This document shows, one piece after another, positions 1-6,454 of a stretch of 64,000 nt of DNA. The number at the start of each line of letters is the position of its first letter. The first letter of the stretch is position 1. Below the pieces are notes generated by a model. That model was not told the origin of the DNA and did not search any database. It saw nothing but the letters and a program-made list of their open reading frames with translations. The stretch is from NCBI GenBank assembly GCA_019090615.1, contig JAHRVQ010000015.1:1-64000 (forward strand), written 5' to 3'. The position numbers and the translations under genes were made by a program. Origin of the DNA: Pseudomonadales bacterium. GTDB taxonomy: Bacteria > Pseudomonadota > Gammaproteobacteria > Pseudomonadales > Azotimanducaceae.

Positions 1-391
1 AGCGAATGTATCGACGTTGGAGAGCGAACCCGATACAAACCGATAGCGCCAACAAGGGTAACCTTGGCGGTGATTAAGCAGAAGTCAGCAGGCGGCATAG
101 TAGCCAAATGCCTAACGTAATGGTTAGGACAAGGTGAATACGGTAGGCCGCCCCACCAGAACTTGGAAATCAATGAGGAGCCTGTGCAGCTCAGCTGTTC
201 TATATCCGACCGGAATATGCAAGAACACTGGCGCAAAATCAGAAGCCATCATTGGAGTAAGAGGGAGATAATCGGCCAACTTACTTTAAGCATTTCCGGG
301 AAACGCCCTGTGCAGAAACGCGGGGCCGCCGAGGTATGCAGGGTGTTGTGGGGGCTGACGGTTAGATACCCTTGGCTACCAGATTCAGCCT
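1..391 (+). mobile_element. Degraded group II intron RNA region (5' flank)
   Basis: No convincing gene lies here. The stretch resembles the structured RNA upstream of group II intron maturase genes: it contains the run GAAGTCAGCAG followed by GCATAG (about 81-100), a GCCAA...TTGGC hairpin (about 48-69), and a hairpin CCTAAC-GTAATG-GTTAGG (111-128) followed by GGTGAATACGGTA. A 36-nt block around this hairpin recurs near 1106-1141 with compensatory base changes. An open frame at 163-402 has no recognisable homology and is treated as non-coding. The similarity to group II introns is from memory of such sequences and was not tested by a covariance search. Confidence 0.45.
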
Positions 392-727
392 TTATATGTT
401 AGCTTCACGATTTAGAGCATCTGAAGCCCACTGATTAATACTTAAGCCACTTAACTCTGCAGCAGTCGCTACTGCTGCATGTATTTCTGGGCGTAATCTA
501 AGCATGAGTTTGCCAGAATATGGCTTTTGAGGTGTTTTATTCACCGCTTTACAGGTTTCTAAATAGTCTTCAACAGCCTCTTCAAATGCTTCTTTTAATT
601 CAGAAACAGACTCGCCGTGAAAGCCAACCGTATCTTGAATACCAGCAATATGGCCAATAAAATACTCATCTTCAGAGCTAAACTCAATACGAGCAGCGTA
701 GCCTTGGTAGCTTAAAGTATTATTCAT
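392..727 (-). CDS. hicB: HicB-family antitoxin
   Basis: A 111-aa protein with the usual HicB layout. The N-terminal partial RNase-H-like fold runs from about residue 5 (GYAARIEFSSEDEYFIGHI) through the GFHGESVSELKEAFEEAVEDY segment. A C-terminal ribbon-helix-helix DNA-binding part begins at about residue 73 (KLMLRLRPEIHAAVATAAEL) and ends in the SINQWASDAL helix. It neutralises HicA and represses the operon in known systems. Its ATG shares bases with the hicA stop codon (ATGA overlap), so the pair is translationally coupled with the toxin first. Intact and probably functional. Confidence 0.93.
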   Translation of the reverse strand: MNNTLSYQGYAARIEFSSEDEYFIGHIAGIQDTVGFHGESVSELKEAFEEAVEDYLETCKAVNKTPQKPYSGKLMLRLRPEIHAAVATAAELSGLSINQWASDALNREANI

Positions 728-978
728 GGTTCAACTCCCAATTGTTTGAGAAATGTGCGCGCATCCTTTACTTGGTAGGGTTTTGCTTCTTTTTTAGGAT
801 GAGGTCGATGAAATGTAGCAATGATGTCATCTTTATGAAATCTTACTCGAGAGCCTTTACCTTCAATCACATCTGCACCGGCAGATATAAGAAGAGATTC
901 AATCTCCTTCCATACCATTGAGGCAGAAACAGGATCTTTAAAGATCGTAGCAAGTGTGCGCTTTTGTTTAGAATTCAT
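724..978 (-). CDS. hicA: HicA-family mRNA interferase toxin
   Basis: An 84-aa small basic protein with a double-stranded-RNA-binding-like fold. The segment GADVIEGKGSRVRFHKDD followed by ATFHRPHP is the family's core; the histidine in VRFHKDD matches the catalytic-histidine position of HicA ribonucleases. It lies upstream of and overlaps hicB by 4 nt. In known members it cleaves mRNA/tmRNA in a translation-independent manner until bound by HicB. A perfect 8+7+8 palindrome lies just upstream of the start. Length and motifs look intact. Confidence 0.92.
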   Translation of the reverse strand: MNSKQKRTLATIFKDPVSASMVWKEIESLLISAGADVIEGKGSRVRFHKDDIIATFHRPHPKKEAKPYQVKDARTFLKQLGVEP

Positions 979-984
979 TAATTA

Positions 985-1007
985 ATGATATCATAAAACG
1001 ATATCAT
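985..1007 (-). promoter_or_regulatory. Palindromic operator of hicAB
   Basis: Perfect inverted repeat: arms ATGATATC and GATATCAT separated by 7 nt, starting 7 nt upstream of the hicA start codon. HicB proteins with a C-terminal ribbon-helix-helix domain bind such palindromes for autoregulation, so this is the likely operator. The position and symmetry are seen directly; binding is inferred. Confidence 0.6.
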
Positions 1008-1039
1008 GGCAAGGCCGCGATTTAGGGCTGAACGTTTGC

Positions 1040-1150
1040 ATTTGGGGCCGGAGCGTGAAACGCATAGGTCCCAGCCCCGCAGGGGCGACAAGATGCGCTT
1101 GTGTACGCCCAGCGTAATGGCTGGGACAGGGTGAATACGGTAAAATTTTT
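1040..1150 (+). mobile_element. Second group II intron RNA relic
   Basis: Carries CCCAGC-GTAATG-GCTGGG (1108-1125) followed by GACAGGGTGAATACGGTA. This matches the block at about 109-144 in 31 of 36 positions, and the hairpin stem differences are compensatory (C-G for T-A type swaps on both arms), so an RNA structure was conserved in the parents. It directly precedes an element end at 1151 and lies 65 nt before a reverse-transcriptase fragment, in keeping with an eroded group II intron. Confidence 0.45.
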
Positions 1151-1178
1151 GTGGTCGAAGTAAAGTGCCAGAGTAAAT
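1151..1178 (+). repeat. Isolated terminal repeat of the MITE-like element
   Basis: Contains GTAAAGTGCCAGAGTAAAT. This is the inverse complement of the right end of the full-length elements (which carry CTCTGG), not a copy of their left end (CATAG). It is therefore a lone, inverted right end whose body is missing. Confidence 0.55.
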
Positions 1179-1214
1179 ATCCTCTGCGCCAGAGATACAG
1201 CGCGACCCTATACA

Positions 1215-1314
1215 ATTTTGCAGACCATCCTGGAACGGCTTGATCTCAAGCTTAAGCAGGAGAAGACGCAAATCCGGGACGCCCGTGCGGCGCGGTTTGA
1301 ATTTTTAGGTTTTG
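1215..1314 (+). pseudogene. Fragment of group II intron reverse transcriptase/maturase
   Basis: Conceptual translation of this stretch gives about 33 residues with the pattern LERLDLKLKQEKTQI then RFEFLGFG. This corresponds to the conserved late palm region of group II intron reverse transcriptases (L-L-L-x-x-x-K-T followed by F-x-F-L-G-F). No upstream YADD catalytic region or downstream maturase/thumb region is present. The fragment is bounded by the lone element end at 1151-1178 and a new element starting at 1336, so insertions have cut it up. Confidence 0.6.
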
Positions 1315-1335
1315 GCGCTGGCCTTGTCAAGGAGT

Positions 1336-1527
1336 GCCCTGGGGGCGGTGTAAAGTGCCATAGTAAATAGACAATACTGAGGTGATAATTTCGCATGATT
1401 GGCAGATATTTTTTGCGCCGGCGTAGTGTGGATAACGAATCGGTAATACAGCGCCAATAAGAATGTGATTAACTTAGCCTGGCCGGATTTGGCTAGCATG
1501 CATACTGCTGCGCCGATGGGGCAGGGT
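1336..1527 (+). mobile_element. MITE-like element, copy 1 (right end missing)
   Basis: Begins with GCCCTGGGGG and GTAAAGTGCCATAGTAAAT, then shares the body of the family: GTGTGGATAACGAATCGGTA, CCAATAAGAATGTGA and CCTGGCCGGATTTGGCTAGC up to GGGGCAGGGTGTTTTC. Sequence identity to the other copies stops at about 1532, just before the higA-like gene, so the right terminal repeat has been lost. No conserved reading frame is shared between copies. Confidence 0.75.
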
Positions 1528-1549
1528 GTTTTCTAATCACAGTCGCTTG

Positions 1550-1810
1550 TTATGCGGCAGATTCTTGATCAATATCCCAGCCGGGAAAGACTAAAACTGA
1601 AGGGTGGCAACTGAGCGCGCGACTAAGTATCTTGGCACGTTCTACCCCAAGATTGACCCGATTATTTTCGATTGCCGACAAAGTGGATTGAGGGATACCT
1701 GTCAATTTGGCAAGCTCATTCTGACTAAGCTCTTGGAGCTCTCTAATAATTCTAACCGAATCACCTACGGAGACGTCGACTTGCTTTTTGGCTTTTTTAT
1801 AATCACTCAT
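1550..1810 (-). CDS. XRE-family antitoxin (HigA-like)
   Basis: An 86-aa protein with one Cro/C1-type helix-turn-helix: IRELQELSQNELAKLTGI then PQSTLSAIENNRVNLGVERA. The start is set at the ATG of MSDYKKAKKQ, because GAGAAAG stands a few bases upstream and the ATG follows the toxin stop by 1 nt; a 7-residue longer form is possible but has no ribosome site. It follows the RelE-type toxin, the HigBA gene order. The DNA-binding domain probably represses the operon via the palindrome at 2110-2125. Confidence 0.88.
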   Translation of the reverse strand: MSDYKKAKKQVDVSVGDSVRIIRELQELSQNELAKLTGIPQSTLSAIENNRVNLGVERAKILSRALSCHPSVLVFPGWDIDQESAA

Positions 1811-1811
1811 T

Positions 1812-2093
1812 TTACTTTCTCTGGTAATCATGGGCGGTAACGTTGACTATCTCTACTAAGACTCGGTCTTTTTCAATCTTATAAATGACTCGATATTGAA
1901 GGTTTAGTCTAGAAGATCGAAACCCTTTCCATTCACCTTTAAGGGATTCATCATTAAACCCTCTAATGTGCTTTAAACCTACAGGCCCTGATATTGTGAC
2001 AATATCTTTCCATTTTTCATACCTTTGGAGTACATTCAATGGTATTCGGCTGAGTTGCCGAGGCACTCTTTTGTGTTCTAATATCTGCCACAT
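1812..2093 (-). CDS. RelE/HigB-type mRNA interferase toxin
   Basis: A 93-aa member of the RelE/ParE superfamily of ribosome-dependent or gyrase-acting toxins. The typical core is visible: HIRGFNDESLKGEWKGFRSSRLNLQYRVIYKI, with basic residues and the tyrosine-arginine strand (QYRVIY), then VEIVNVTAHDY at the C-terminus, as in HigB-like and YoeB-like proteins. The toxin precedes its HTH antitoxin with a 1-nt gap. A consensus-like promoter overlapping a palindrome lies directly upstream. The subfamily (RelE against HigB) cannot be settled by eye. Confidence 0.85.
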   Translation of the reverse strand: MWQILEHKRVPRQLSRIPLNVLQRYEKWKDIVTISGPVGLKHIRGFNDESLKGEWKGFRSSRLNLQYRVIYKIEKDRVLVEIVNVTAHDYQRK

Positions 2094-2100
2094 ATCTTAT

Positions 2101-2130
2101 ATAGTATATATACCATTTATGGTATGTCAA
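2101..2130 (-). promoter_or_regulatory. Promoter and operator of the higBA-type pair
   Basis: On the minus strand a TTGACA box (2130-2125) and TACTAT (2106-2101) are 18 nt apart. Between them lies a perfect palindrome, ATACCAT-AA-ATGGTAT (2110-2125). Placing an operator between -35 and -10 is a textbook autorepression layout. The start codon follows 8 nt after the -10 box, which implies a very short leader. Confidence 0.65.
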
Positions 2131-2143
2131 CGGCTTGCCGAAA

Positions 2144-2451
2144 GCCCTCGGGGTCAGTGTAAAGTGCCATAGTAAATAGGCTCTGAGTAAGTCATAATTC
2201 TACGCGGTCGGGATTGATTTTCTGCGACGGCATAGTGTGGATAACGAATCGGTAATATAGCGCCAATAAGAATGTGACTAACTTAGCCTGGCCGGATTTG
2301 GCTAGCATGCATACTGCTGCGCCGATGGGGCAGGGTGGGTTTGTTTTGTACCAATTTGATCGCAAAAGTATGAAGAAATAACTGTTGGTTTTCGCCATTC
2401 TATTGTTTGAGTAATAGGATTTACTCTGGCACTTTACTCCGACCCCAGGGC
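2144..2451 (+). mobile_element. MITE-like element, copy 2 (complete)
   Basis: The best preserved copy, about 308 bp. The left end reads GCCCTCGGGGTCAGTGTAAA and the right end, inverted, GCCCTGGGGTCGGAGTAAAG, giving terminal inverted repeats of about 34 bp with few mismatches. The body has no frame conserved with the other copies and no transposase. The ends (GGGGTC...AAAGTGCC) recall palindromes linked to REP-associated Y1 transposases; a helper transposase is not present in this window. Confidence 0.8.
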
Positions 2452-2489
2452 GTTTGCAGACGATGTTGCGGTAGGGGTTGGACAGGTTG

Positions 2490-2963
2490 TTAGGTTCTGT
2501 ATTCTGCAAGGTTCGGTTTGGGGTAGTGCGGCCCCATTTTTTCAAATTCACTTTTTGAATACCTGCCCCAAAGCTGTTTGTAGTTGGAAGCAATTCGTGT
2601 CCAGTTTCCAGTCGAAATTTTGACGAGCGCCATAAACTCCTGCTTGAGCATTTCTACGACCAGTTCAGCATTTTTCGAAATTAGTACTGGTTTACTCCGA
2701 TATAGGTATCTAGTGAATTCATCATAATTATCAAGATACCAAACTGATGCTACTGTAGCTTGCTCTGGACTTTGATTGGAAATAGAAACTGAAGCATTCC
2801 CTCCGTTCGGGTGACCAAAGCGTAAGTTCCAGCTCGGCGAGGCATGATAATACTTGTCAATCGTAAGGGCATATTTTTCAGCAAATTCAGTAATGTTGTT
2901 TTCTAAAGGGGCAAACCAGGCATCTTGTTTTGCTATATCAAAATCATGGTTTCCATTTGGCAT
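2490..2963 (-). CDS. Hypothetical protein, 157 aa
   Basis: Family not recognised. The product is soluble-looking: no signal peptide, no membrane segment, a mixed composition and an aromatic-rich middle (YYHASPSWNLRFGHPNGG, then VWYLDNYDEFTRYLYR). The start ATG is supported by AAGGTG about 7 nt upstream. It stands alone between two MITE-like elements, in the same orientation as the flanking HicAB and HigBA modules, and its stop codon lies at a GTTAGGT motif. That context suggests an accessory cassette-type gene, possibly the remains or partner of a stress or immunity module, but nothing in the sequence shows a function. Confidence 0.7.
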   Translation of the reverse strand: MPNGNHDFDIAKQDAWFAPLENNITEFAEKYALTIDKYYHASPSWNLRFGHPNGGNASVSISNQSPEQATVASVWYLDNYDEFTRYLYRSKPVLISKNAELVVEMLKQEFMALVKISTGNWTRIASNYKQLWGRYSKSEFEKMGPHYPKPNLAEYRT

Positions 2964-3037
2964 TGAGACACCTTGCGACGTTTAATTAGTCTGTTTATGG
3001 TGAGGCTGCTGCGCGCTGATTAAAAGGTCAAAACCTG

Positions 3038-3054
3038 TGACCCTGCTGGGGTCA
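3038..3054. repeat. Small GGGTCA palindrome
   Basis: TGACCC-TGCTG-GGGTCA, a perfect 6-bp hairpin just left of MITE copy 3. It resembles the GGGGTC termini of the MITE family and may be a decayed end of another copy. Confidence 0.4.
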
Positions 3055-3063
3055 GAAGTAGTG

Positions 3064-3337
3064 CACCAGGGCGAGTGTAAAGTACCACAGTAAATAGGCT
3101 GTGAGCAAGTCATAATTCCGCACGGTCGGGGTTGATTTTCTGTGGCGGAGTAGTGGGGATAACCATTCGGTAGTACATCGCTACTAAGAATGTGACTAAT
3201 TCTGCCCTGGCCGGATTTGGCAAGCATTGATACTCCTGCGTCGGTGGGGCGGAATAGGTCGAAGAAATAACGGGTGGTTTTGCTGTTCTCTTGTTTGAGT
3301 AATTGGGTTTACTCTGGCGCTATACTTCGGCTCGGGG
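3064..3337 (+). mobile_element. MITE-like element, copy 3 (diverged)
   Basis: Shares left end (GTGTAAAGTACCACAGTAAAT), body (GGATAACCATTCGGTA, CTACTAAGAATGTGACTAA, CCTGGCCGGATTTGGCAAGC) and right end (TTTACTCTGGCGCTATACTT) with the family but is more diverged and about 30 bp shorter. It has the same orientation as the other copies. It ends directly before the brnT promoter. Confidence 0.75.
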
Positions 3338-3359
3338 ATGCTTTCTTTTTACAGCCAAT

Positions 3360-3378
3360 GTATATTGCTACAATATAC
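3360..3378 (+). promoter_or_regulatory. Palindromic operator of brnTA
   Basis: Perfect inverted repeat GTATATTG-CTA-CAATATAC, 5 nt before the brnT ATG. It contains TACAAT, a candidate -10 box, so a repressor bound here would block RNA polymerase. BrnA antitoxins autorepress through such sites; the binding itself is inferred. Confidence 0.6.
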
Positions 3379-3383
3379 ATACT

Positions 3384-3683
3384 ATGGTTGATTTTAGAAA
3401 AATAGCTGGCTTTGACTGGGATGAGGGCAACGCCAGAAAGAGCCACGAAAAACATAATGTTAGCCAGGCAGAAGCCGAACAAGCATTTTTCAACGACCCT
3501 TTGCTTCTTTTGCTGGATGAAAAGCACGTCAACAAAGAAGCCAGATACCACGCCTACGGTAAAACTGATAAAGACAGAACGCTACACATTGCGTTTACCT
3601 TAAGAGAGAATAGCACGCTCATTCGCGTGATTTCTGCCAGGGATATGCACCGTAAAGAGAGAGTGACATATGACAAATCTTAA
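3384..3683 (+). CDS. brnT: BrnT-family toxin
   Basis: A 99-aa RelE-fold ribonuclease toxin. The family hallmarks are present: an FDWDEGNARKSHEKHNVS opening, the EAEQAFFNDPLLLLLDE helix, then RTLHIAFTLREN and the C-terminal IRVISARDMHRKERVTYDKS containing the conserved ARxMxxxE core. The start is placed at ATG 3384 (MVDFRKI) rather than at the upstream in-frame codon at 3303, because the operator and -10 element lie between them. It overlaps brnA by 14 nt, toxin first, as usual for this system. Confidence 0.93.
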   Translation: MVDFRKIAGFDWDEGNARKSHEKHNVSQAEAEQAFFNDPLLLLLDEKHVNKEARYHAYGKTDKDRTLHIAFTLRENSTLIRVISARDMHRKERVTYDKS

Positions 3684-3942
3684 GAATATACCAACCTTCA
3701 AAACAGAGCAGGAAGAACGCGTATTCTGGGAGAGCCACGATTCTAGCGAATATTTGGATTTGAGCAAAGCGTTGCGCGCAGTTTTACCTAACCTCAAACC
3801 TTCAACAAAGACAATTTCACTACGATTGCCTGAAGGCTTATTAGATAACATTAAAGTAGAAGCTAATAAACGCGATATGCCTTACCAATCCCTCATAAAA
3901 GTTTGGCTTGCTAAAAAGGTCCAGGAAAGTCGTTTACTTTAG
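3670..3942 (+). CDS. brnA: BrnA-family antitoxin
   Basis: A 90-aa antitoxin. The N-terminal toxin-binding part contains FKTEQEERVFWESHDSSEYLD, typical of BrnA, and the C-terminal ribbon-helix-helix part reads TISLRLPEGLLDNIKVEANKR then MPYQSLIKVWLAKKV. It overlaps the end of brnT, so the two are translationally coupled. It likely represses its own operon at the palindrome at 3360-3378. Complete by length and motifs. Confidence 0.92.
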   Translation: MTNLKNIPTFKTEQEERVFWESHDSSEYLDLSKALRAVLPNLKPSTKTISLRLPEGLLDNIKVEANKRDMPYQSLIKVWLAKKVQESRLL

Positions 3943-3954
3943 TGGGCACCAGTG

Positions 3955-4256
3955 TCCTGGGGCCAGTGTAAAGTGCCATAGTAAATCGATAATGAGCAGG
4001 TTGGCATTTTATAGGATTTGGGCATAATTTTTGCAGCGGCGTAGTGTGATAACCATTCGGTAATACATCGCTACTAAGAATGTGACTAGCTCTAGCCTGG
4101 CCGGATTTGGCAAGCATGCTTACTGCTGCGCCGATGGGACAGGGTGTTTTCCTTTTGTTCCAGTATGATCGCAAAAGTTTGCAGAAATAACTGTTGGTTC
4201 CGCCATTCTCTTGTTTGAGTAATAGAATTTACTGTGGCACTTTACTCCGACCTTAG
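3955..4256 (+). mobile_element. MITE-like element, copy 4
   Basis: About 302 bp with left end GTGTAAAGTGCCATAGTAAAT and right end TTTACTGTGGCACTTTACTC, the same inner blocks as the other copies and the same orientation. It separates brnTA from the metabolic genes to the right and appears to mark the end of the element-rich segment. Confidence 0.78.
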
Positions 4257-4266
4257 GTCGTTCTCG

Positions 4267-4341
4267 AATAAAACAGCCGCGGTTCCGCTCTTTTGATGCG
4301 CTTCGTGCTGGCATCCTGAACAGTATATCGGCTGTTTTATT
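4267..4341 (-). terminator. Long inverted repeat, possible terminator of the SRPBCC gene
   Basis: Perfect 13-bp arms AATAAAACAGCCG (4267-4279) and CGGCTGTTTTATT (4329-4341) enclose about 49 nt that themselves contain small hairpins (GCGG-TT-CCGC; GCGC-TTC-GTGC). Read on the minus strand, the second arm ends in a T-rich run, so it could terminate transcription from the gene ending at 4356. The branched loop is unusual for a plain terminator. Confidence 0.45.
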
Positions 4342-4355
4342 ACCGCATTCAATAT

Positions 4356-4781
4356 TTACGCACCGAGTTTTTTGCGGGCGCCCTGGATGCCGCCAGTATA
4401 AATCCCTCGGATGATTTTGCTGGCTGTTTCTGCATCAACCCCTTTGGGTGCAAAGGTGCCTGTCCAGTTGATACTGCATTCCTTGTCAGCAGTTTTTGTA
4501 ATGCTAACAGTGGCAGAATAACCCGCTACAGGTAAGGGGCAGTCATCGTTGGTGATGGAGTAGGTATAGGTAAGCTTGTCACTATCATGATTATCCAGCC
4601 GTTCAATCACAGTGCCACCACCCATCTGAATGGTACGGATAGCGCCGACGCCTTCGCCCTCGACTTCAACCGCGGTTATAGGTCCGCCGATTTGAATGCC
4701 GGCGAAATCACCGAGGATTTGCCAGACATCATTGGCATTGGCCTTAACGGTTTCGATGACTTCCACTTTAGTTGTGCTCAT
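4356..4781 (-). CDS. SRPBCC-family protein
   Basis: A 141-aa START/Bet v 1-like (SRPBCC) fold protein. It opens with VEVIETVKANANDVWQILGDF, the standard first strand and helix, and shows GVGAIRTIQMGGGTVIERL and the closing long helix IIRGIYTGGIQGARKKL. Such proteins bind hydrophobic ligands and include polyketide cyclases and CoA-linked accessory proteins. AGGAG stands about 8 nt before the ATG. It is the last gene of a minus-strand run with an acyl-CoA synthetase, an SDR and a CaiB-type gene, so a ligand-binding or auxiliary role in that pathway is the likely context. The ligand is unknown. Confidence 0.85.
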   Translation of the reverse strand: MSTTKVEVIETVKANANDVWQILGDFAGIQIGGPITAVEVEGEGVGAIRTIQMGGGTVIERLDNHDSDKLTYTYSITNDDCPLPVAGYSATVSITKTADKECSINWTGTFAPKGVDAETASKIIRGIYTGGIQGARKKLGA

Positions 4782-4828
4782 TGATTATCTCCTTTTTTGG
4801 TCTGTGTATATTTTGTAATAGTTGCTGA

Positions 4829-4873
4829 TGCAGTTATTAAGAGTGCAATTATTAAGAGTGCAATTATTAAGGG
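4829..4873. repeat. 15-bp tandem repeat, three copies
   Basis: Three adjacent copies of TGCAATTATTAAGAG with single differences lie between the SRPBCC start and the acyl-CoA synthetase stop codon. Confidence 0.85.
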
Positions 4874-4900
4874 TGCGATGGGTATTTTATTACCTGACGT

Positions 4901-6454
4901 TTAAACAATTTTTGAGCCTTCTTTGCCCCAGTATCGATCTTTGAGTAAGCGTTTGTAGAGTTTACCTGTGGGTAGACGCGGCAATTCAGCTTCAAAATCG
5001 ATACTACGTGGGCATTTATAGCGTGCCAGGTGGTCTTTTGCGTAGGCCATTAATTCGTTAGCAAGGTCGTCGTTAGCTGCAACCCCTTCGACAAGTTGTA
5101 CAACAGCCTTGACCTCTTCACCCATATCTTCATTGGGTACGCCAAATACCGCGACGTCGGCAATCTTTGGGTTTAAGATCATGGCGTCTTCAATTTCCTG
5201 CGGATATATATTCACGCCGCCTGAAATAATCATAAAGGTGGCCCTGTCAGATAAAAATAAATAGCCATCTTCATCCACATGACCTACATCACCCAGGGCA
5301 GTCCATTTACTATGTTTGGGGTGTTGGGCGCTTTTGGTTTTAGCGTCATCTTTCAGGTACTGGAACGGTTGTTTAGGCATTTCGAAATACACCAGGCCGG
5401 TTTCGCCAGTAGCCACTTCGGTGCCTTCGTCATCACATATATGCAGGATGCCGAGGATAGGTTTACCCACTGTGCCGGGTTTTGTTAACCATTCTTCTGG
5501 TGTGACATGGGTCAGGCCGTTTAATTCGGTGCCGCCATAGTATTCATAAATAATAGGTCCCCACCAGTCGAACATCTTCTGTTTTACCCCAAGTGGGCAG
5601 GGCGCTGCCGAGTGCACGGCAACTTTATGTGATGAAAGGTCGAATTGGTTTCTGACTTCAGGGTCCATTTTCAGCATTCTGGAAAACATGGTGGGTACCC
5701 ATTGGCTATGGGTTATCTGATAATCCTGGATTGCTTTTAACGCGCCGGCTTCTTCATATTTTGGCATCATAACAACGGTGCCGCCCAGGGCCGTGACTGC
5801 GGTGCTGAAACTAATGGGTGCGGCATGATAAATCGGCGCCGAAGACAGGTAGACGGTATTTTCATCAGCGCCCCATAATACGCGCTGCATAGCGCTGAGG
5901 CCGCCGGAGTTTTCATTGATTAGTACGTCTGGCAATGGCCGAATAATGCCTTTAGGCCGGCCTGTGGTGCCAGAGCTGTATAACATAAAGGCGCCAGAAG
6001 GTTCCAGCTCAAGCTTTTCCGCGGGCAGCGCATCCAGCGCCAGGTCGTAGTTTTCAAATTCATCATTTGCTTCATCGAGCATTAGCCAACGCTTAACTCG
6101 GGGGCATTGTGCGGGTACGCCGTCGCACTGGGTTTTTAACTGGCTAGAAGTTATCACTACCTGAGACTCGGAATCATCAATAATATAAGCGGCTTCCTCG
6201 GCGGTTAAATAGCGATTCACCGTGGTTAGATACAGGCCTGATCGAAGTGCTGCCCAGATAACCTGAAAATAGCGAATATCATTTTCCATAAAAATGGCGA
6301 CATGATCACCTTTGCGCAGTCCTTCGGCCCAAAACAGTTGCGCCAGTTGATTGGAGCGGTCGTCGAGTGTTTTATAGGTCATGGAAACGCCGGTTGTGCT
6401 ATTCACAACGGCTATCTTGTCGGGGGTCGTACTTGAGAAGTGTCCAGGGTACAT
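4901..6454 (-). CDS. AMP-dependent acyl-CoA synthetase
   Basis: A 517-aa ANL-superfamily ligase that forms an acyl-CoA from an acid, ATP and CoA via an acyl-adenylate. Visible motifs: P-loop YSSGTTGRPKGI (about residue 165), YYGGTELNG (A5), ALGDVGHVDEDGYLFLSDR (A7/A8 hinge) and PTGKLYKRLLKDRY with the catalytic lysine of motif A10. Length is normal. Neither the ATG at 6454 nor the in-frame TTG four codons upstream has a clear ribosome site; the ATG is chosen. It belongs to the minus-strand catabolic group (CaiB, SDR, ligase, SRPBCC) and probably activates the carboxylic acid that enters beta-oxidation. Substrate not deducible. Confidence 0.92.
   Translation of the reverse strand: MYPGHFSSTTPDKIAVVNSTTGVSMTYKTLDDRSNQLAQLFWAEGLRKGDHVAIFMENDIRYFQVIWAALRSGLYLTTVNRYLTAEEAAYIIDDSESQVVITSSQLKTQCDGVPAQCPRVKRWLMLDEANDEFENYDLALDALPAEKLELEPSGAFMLYSSGTTGRPKGIIRPLPDVLINENSGGLSAMQRVLWGADENTVYLSSAPIYHAAPISFSTAVTALGGTVVMMPKYEEAGALKAIQDYQITHSQWVPTMFSRMLKMDPEVRNQFDLSSHKVAVHSAAPCPLGVKQKMFDWWGPIIYEYYGGTELNGLTHVTPEEWLTKPGTVGKPILGILHICDDEGTEVATGETGLVYFEMPKQPFQYLKDDAKTKSAQHPKHSKWTALGDVGHVDEDGYLFLSDRATFMIISGGVNIYPQEIEDAMILNPKIADVAVFGVPNEDMGEEVKAVVQLVEGVAANDDLANELMAYAKDHLARYKCPRSIDFEAELPRLPTGKLYKRLLKDRYWGKEGSKIV

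Noticed and set aside
163-402. 79-codon open frame as a gene
   Set aside because: No homology or ribosome site, and it overlaps the intron-like RNA region and the end of hicB.
1305-4174. Open frames beginning MLAKSGQ on the minus strand in each repeat copy
   Set aside because: The frame is not kept between copies (sequence changes frame after the first residues), so they are by-products of the repeat.
1336-4256. The repeats between TA modules as integron attC sites
   Set aside because: They are about 300 bp with inverted ends, and I could not find the paired cores RYYYAAC and GTTRRRY at fitting places in the copies.
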